Assembly (NCBI GenBank): GCA_036377595.1
Contig: DASUYB010000070.1
Location: forward strand, 1-41,986
Source of the DNA: Longimicrobium sp.
GTDB taxonomy: Bacteria; Gemmatimonadota; Gemmatimonadetes; Longimicrobiales; Longimicrobiaceae
Direction: 5' to 3'
DNA length: 41,986 nt
Position numbers and translations under genes: made by a program. Of the stretch, positions 39,368 through 41,986 are shown in pieces; the first letter of the stretch is position 1, and every line of letters begins with the position of its first letter. The notes under the pieces were generated by a model. That model was not told where the DNA came from, searched no databases, and saw nothing but the letters and a program-made list of their open reading frames with translations.

Positions 39368-40054
39368 CTATGGCTGCAGCGGCGCGCGGAAGCCGTTGCG
39401 GGCGACGTAGTCGAGCGCCACGCGGCCCTCGGGCGAGTGCACGGCGCCACGGCGGTGCAGGTCGCGCAGCACGGCACTCCCCGCGTCGCCCATGTCCGCC
39501 AGCGTCCACACGGCCACGGCGGGCGCGTCGTAGCCGTCCGCGGGGTTCGCGTCGCCCGTGGCGATCGTGGTCAGATAGGCGAGGGCGCGGCGGCGGTCGG
39601 GCGCGAGGGAGAGGAGCCGGAGCGCGGCGCGGCGGACGTTGGCGTCGTCGCTGCGGCGGTGGATGCGCTCCAGCCGGGCGCCGGTGCCGGGCGCGGCCGT
39701 GCGGGCGAGCGTGATGACGGCGGCCTGGCGGACGGCGGGATCGTCCGAGCGCAGCGCCAGCCGCTCCAGCGCCAGCTGCACCGCCGGGTCGGCCGCAGCG
39801 GGGTCGGCGGCCGAGAGCGTGACGGGCGCCTCCGCGGCCATCGACGCGCGGCCGGGGAGCGGCTCCTCGGGGCGGCGGACGGACGAGGCGGGCAGGGTGA
39901 TGCTGTACTCGACGCCGTTCTGCTCGCGCACGCGCAGCTCGTACCCGGACGCCGTGCGCACCAGGCGGCCGGCGTCCTCCTGCGCCCGCGCGGAGGCGGC
40001 GAGCAGGTGCATGGGGACGACGAGAAGCGGGATGGCGCGGCGGATCGGCATCAT
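39368..40054 (-). CDS. Secreted HEAT-repeat protein
   Basis: 228 residues with signal peptide (MMPIRRAIPLLVVPMHLLAASARAQ). About 75 residues of a non-repetitive N-terminal part precede helical HEAT-type repeats (LALERLALRSDDPAVRQAAV; RLERIHRRSDDANVRRAALR; VWTLADMGDAGSAVLRDLH). HEAT repeats bind proteins; the partner is unknown. GAGGTGG precedes the ATG at 40054 (40051 is an alternative). A single gene convergent with the ART-like gene. Confidence 0.8.
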   Translation of the reverse strand: MMPIRRAIPLLVVPMHLLAASARAQEDAGRLVRTASGYELRVREQNGVEYSITLPASSVRRPEEPLPGRASMAAEAPVTLSAADPAAADPAVQLALERLALRSDDPAVRQAAVITLARTAAPGTGARLERIHRRSDDANVRRAALRLLSLAPDRRRALAYLTTIATGDANPADGYDAPAVAVWTLADMGDAGSAVLRDLHRRGAVHSPEGRVALDYVARNGFRAPLQP

Positions 40055-40204
40055 CGTCCACCTCGGAAAAGGGTCGTGCGTGATGATACAACGCGCCACG
40101 CCGCGGGTTTCCGACGCGATCACAGGCGTTGACGCGGACACCGACGCACCGCGTATTGAAGCGGGAAGAGTCATCCTCGCGATCCCACTGACACGGAGGC
40201 GGCG

Positions 40205-40630
40205 ATGCGGCGAATCCCGGTCTCGGTCTGGCTGGTGCTCGGGCTGGCCGTGGCCATCCACGCGGACTGGCACCTGGCGCGGCCGGCGCACGGCCATCAC
40301 CGGCTGAGCTTCGACTGGCCGTACCACTGGGTGACGGCGATCCCGGTGTTCGTGCTGGCGGCGTGGATCGTGTGGCGGCGCTGGCCGGACCGGCTCGCCG
40401 CGGCATCCGCGCTGAACCTGGGGCTGGCGCTCGTCGCCGCGCAGGTGCTGGAGCCGCTGGCGGAGCAGGTGGGCTACTTCCACCGCTTCGCGCTGGGGAT
40501 CGAGCCGGAGCGGTGGCCGGCCTTCCTCACCTTCACCGGCACCGGTCTGCTCGCGTACGCCTGCACGCTCGCCCTGCTGCGGATGCGCATGTCCCCGCGC
40601 GCGGAAACGGCGGCATCTCCCGCGAGCTGA
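40205..40630 (+). CDS. Small membrane protein of unknown function
   Basis: 141 residues. Hydrophobic segments at about 5-20 (VSVWLVLGLAVAIHA), 42-58 (HWVTAIPVFVLAAWIVW), 66-80 (AAASALNLGLALVAAQ) and 103-122 (FLTFTGTGLLAYACTLALL). A His-rich N-terminal loop (HADWHLARPAHGHHRLSF) could bind metal. GGAGG lies 4-9 nt upstream of the ATG. Family unknown. Confidence 0.75.
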   Translation: MRRIPVSVWLVLGLAVAIHADWHLARPAHGHHRLSFDWPYHWVTAIPVFVLAAWIVWRRWPDRLAAASALNLGLALVAAQVLEPLAEQVGYFHRFALGIEPERWPAFLTFTGTGLLAYACTLALLRMRMSPRAETAASPAS

Positions 40631-40676
40631 CTGCGACGTCCGTGAATTCGATCGATGCACCCGGACTGGATGCCAG

Positions 40677-40827
40677 GCGGCGCCCGAGGAATCCATGGCA
40701 TGCGTCCGAGCGACAGGCGGCCTGTGGCTCGGGAGCCGGCCACAGATTCCTCAGGCGCCTACGATTTGGCATGGAGGACAGGACGGCGCAGCGCCTTCGG
40801 AATGACATCCTTTCCTCCAATGCACAG
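40677..40827 (-). repeat. Long dispersed repeat, copy B (inverted)
   Basis: The reverse complement of 34918-35079 over most of its length, including GAGGAATCTGTGGCCGGC in the opposite orientation. About 5.6 kb apart, between the membrane-protein gene and the S74-type gene. Confidence 0.8.
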
Positions 40828-40932
40828 ATGATCCTGAGATTGGGTGCGAGAGTGCATCCCCTGCGCAGCGAGGCTGGGGAGGCAGCATCCCCCCGATGAC
40901 GTAGTTTGCAGAGCTTGAGATGTGATTAAAAG

Positions 40933-40967
40933 AAGGCGCCGCGGACGGGAATCGTCCGCGGCGCCTT
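40933..40967 (-). terminator. Perfect 15-bp terminator hairpin of the S74-type gene
   Basis: AAGGCGCCGCGGACG, loop GGAAT, CGTCCGCGGCGCCTT, followed on the minus strand by TTCTTTTA. 30 nt past the stop at 40997. Confidence 0.85.
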
Positions 40968-40996
40968 TTCACGCGATCAGAGGACGCTCGCGCCGG

Positions 40997-41986
40997 CTAT
41001 GGCTTCGATGCGGCGGCGTCGCGCTGGAGGAGCGCCTGCACCTGCGCCCGGAGCTCGGCCACCTCGCCGTGCAGCCCGGCCACCTCGCCGCGCAGCTGGG
41101 AGACCTCGGCGGTGCGCTGGTCGAGCTGCTGCTGCAGCGACGCCGTCCGGGCCTCGAGCGCCTTCACCCCGGCGAAGTTCACCCCGTCGATGTCGCCCAG
41201 GCCGATGGTGGTGGCCCCCAGCCCCAGCCCGAACGCCGCGTAGAAGTCCTCGGCGAACGGACCCATGTGCCGGATCCCCGGATCGGCCCCGATCATGTTC
41301 CAGGTGGTCACCGGCACCTGGCGGATGCGGAGCAGCACGTCTTCGCCGTCCACCGCCGCGAAATGCTCCTTCACCGTGCGGCTCGACGCGCAGGTCCAGC
41401 TGGGCACGGCCACGGTCAGGTCGCACCCCACGTTGCCGCCGGCGCCCGGGGTGTTGCCATTGGAGGCGGTGCTCACGCGCAGCCGGAACCCGCCGTTGTA
41501 GCGGGCGCGGAACTCGTTGTCGGCCTGGTTGCGCACCGAGTCGGTGGTCGACTCGTCACCCATGGCCATGGTGCCGGTGTGCGTGTTGTTCGACGCGCGA
41601 TAGCCGAGGGCCACCGAGTAGTCGTTGTTGGCCGTGGTGCGGTAGCCCAGCGCCACCGAGCCCTGCCCGCCCGCGCGCACCGTGTAGCCGATGGCGGTGC
41701 AGGCGAACCCCGAGCAGACGTTGCTGGCCCCCGCGCTGAACCCGGCCGTGCCGCTGACCGTGACGCCCGAGCCGAAGCCCACGCCCACGGTCGAGCTCAC
41801 CGTCACCTGGTCGCCGTAGGCGAAGGCGCCGTAGCCGCTGGCGATCACCTGGTTGCCGCCGGCGAAGGTGAAGTCGTCCATGTTGGCGTCGTCCCAGTTG
41901 GTCTGGGCGGTGGGGACGCGCCCGAAGCGGACCGAGCCGCGGCAGGGGTGCCAGAAGAAGAAGGTGCCGGCGCCGCCGCCGGTGGG
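40997..41986 (-). CDS. YadA-head-like surface protein with C-terminal S74 chaperone domain (partial)
   Basis: The last 329 residues of a longer protein; its start lies beyond the window edge. The frame is open to 41986. Repeats of the trimeric-adhesin head type (NQVIASGYGAFAYGDQVTVS; GSVALGYRTTANNDYSVALG) precede an S74-like intramolecular chaperone: ASSRTVKEHFAAVDGEDVLL, RQVPVTTWNM, HMGPFAEDFYAAFGLG, DGVNFAGVKALEARTASLQQ. A coiled coil (QLDQRTAEVSQLRGEVAGLH and on) closes it. S74 domains trimerise and then usually cleave phage tail spikes and adhesins. The hydrolysis Ser is the first of the SSRTVKEH region in the family. Probably a cell-surface or tail-spike-like trimer. Confidence 0.85.
   Translation of the reverse strand, partial: PTGGGAGTFFFWHPCRGSVRFGRVPTAQTNWDDANMDDFTFAGGNQVIASGYGAFAYGDQVTVSSTVGVGFGSGVTVSGTAGFSAGASNVCSGFACTAIGYTVRAGGQGSVALGYRTTANNDYSVALGYRASNNTHTGTMAMGDESTTDSVRNQADNEFRARYNGGFRLRVSTASNGNTPGAGGNVGCDLTVAVPSWTCASSRTVKEHFAAVDGEDVLLRIRQVPVTTWNMIGADPGIRHMGPFAEDFYAAFGLGLGATTIGLGDIDGVNFAGVKALEARTASLQQQLDQRTAEVSQLRGEVAGLHGEVAELRAQVQALLQRDAAASKP

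Noticed and set aside
1-41986. tRNA and rRNA genes
   Set aside because: I looked for cloverleaf and conserved rRNA stretches and saw none. A dedicated tRNA/rRNA scan was not possible.

Overview
The window looks like a piece of a GC-rich Gemmatimonadota chromosome, most probably Longimicrobiaceae. This is inferred from gene content: several small cysteine-rich peptides with a pinensin-type lanthipeptide leader, many short secreted or lipoprotein genes of unknown function, a DUF3574 lipoprotein, TonB_C-like lipoproteins, and dispersed hairpin repeats. No rRNA, tRNA, CRISPR array, transposase or integrase was seen. Most genes are short independent units, each often closed by a strong GC-rich hairpin.

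Layout. 1-5.7 kb: a small helical protein, an alpha/beta hydrolase overlapping pyrD, an Amidase_2 enzyme, a creatininase-family protein and a secreted protein. 5.7-10.7 kb: RidA-like lipoprotein, DinB protein, DUF3574 lipoprotein, precursor peptide 1, an Nmad2-domain protein and an FtsH-type protease. 11.2-16.4 kb: thiolase, a membrane protein with a lipoprotein, and 3-hydroxybutyryl-CoA dehydrogenase (hbd). The 3' end of hbd is duplicated around an AT-richer one-gene insert. 16.5-24.3 kb: a seven-bladed lectin-like propeller fused to an HELAH metallopeptidase-like domain, zinc-ribbon and small membrane proteins, precursor peptide 2, an M15 peptidase, and a run of secreted proteins including a CarG-like one. 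24.5-31 kb: precursor peptides 3, 4 and 5, an exported adenosine-deaminase-family enzyme, a lipoprotein, a class A beta-lactamase and two GNAT acetyltransferases. 31-35 kb: a cyclic-nucleotide-binding/thioredoxin-reductase-like protein, an SDR, precursor peptide 6, and an HU-family protein with a membrane protein. 35-42 kb: an AT-rich broken TolB-like lipoprotein, an S41-like peptidase, a possible ADP-ribosyltransferase-fold protein, a HEAT-repeat protein, a membrane protein and the C-terminal part of a YadA-head/S74-type surface protein cut by the window edge.

The most interesting feature is the set of six scattered, single-gene precursor peptides. They share a leader of the form MKKLxLxLxxLxVxSFxT...GTVxG but have unrelated Cys/Thr/Ser-rich cores, and no modification enzyme, protease or transporter lies nearby. 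This suggests a dispersed RiPP (ribosomally made, modified peptide) system in which enzymes encoded elsewhere act on many unlinked substrates. The second is the partial hbd duplication around a low-GC single-gene cargo, which looks like integration at a gene 3' end. A third is a family of long hairpin repeats built from 9-nt units.

Metabolically, pyrD belongs to pyrimidine synthesis. The thiolase and hbd are two fatty-acid/hydroxybutyrate-type enzymes 1.6 kb apart on the same strand. The rest is mostly envelope and stress related.
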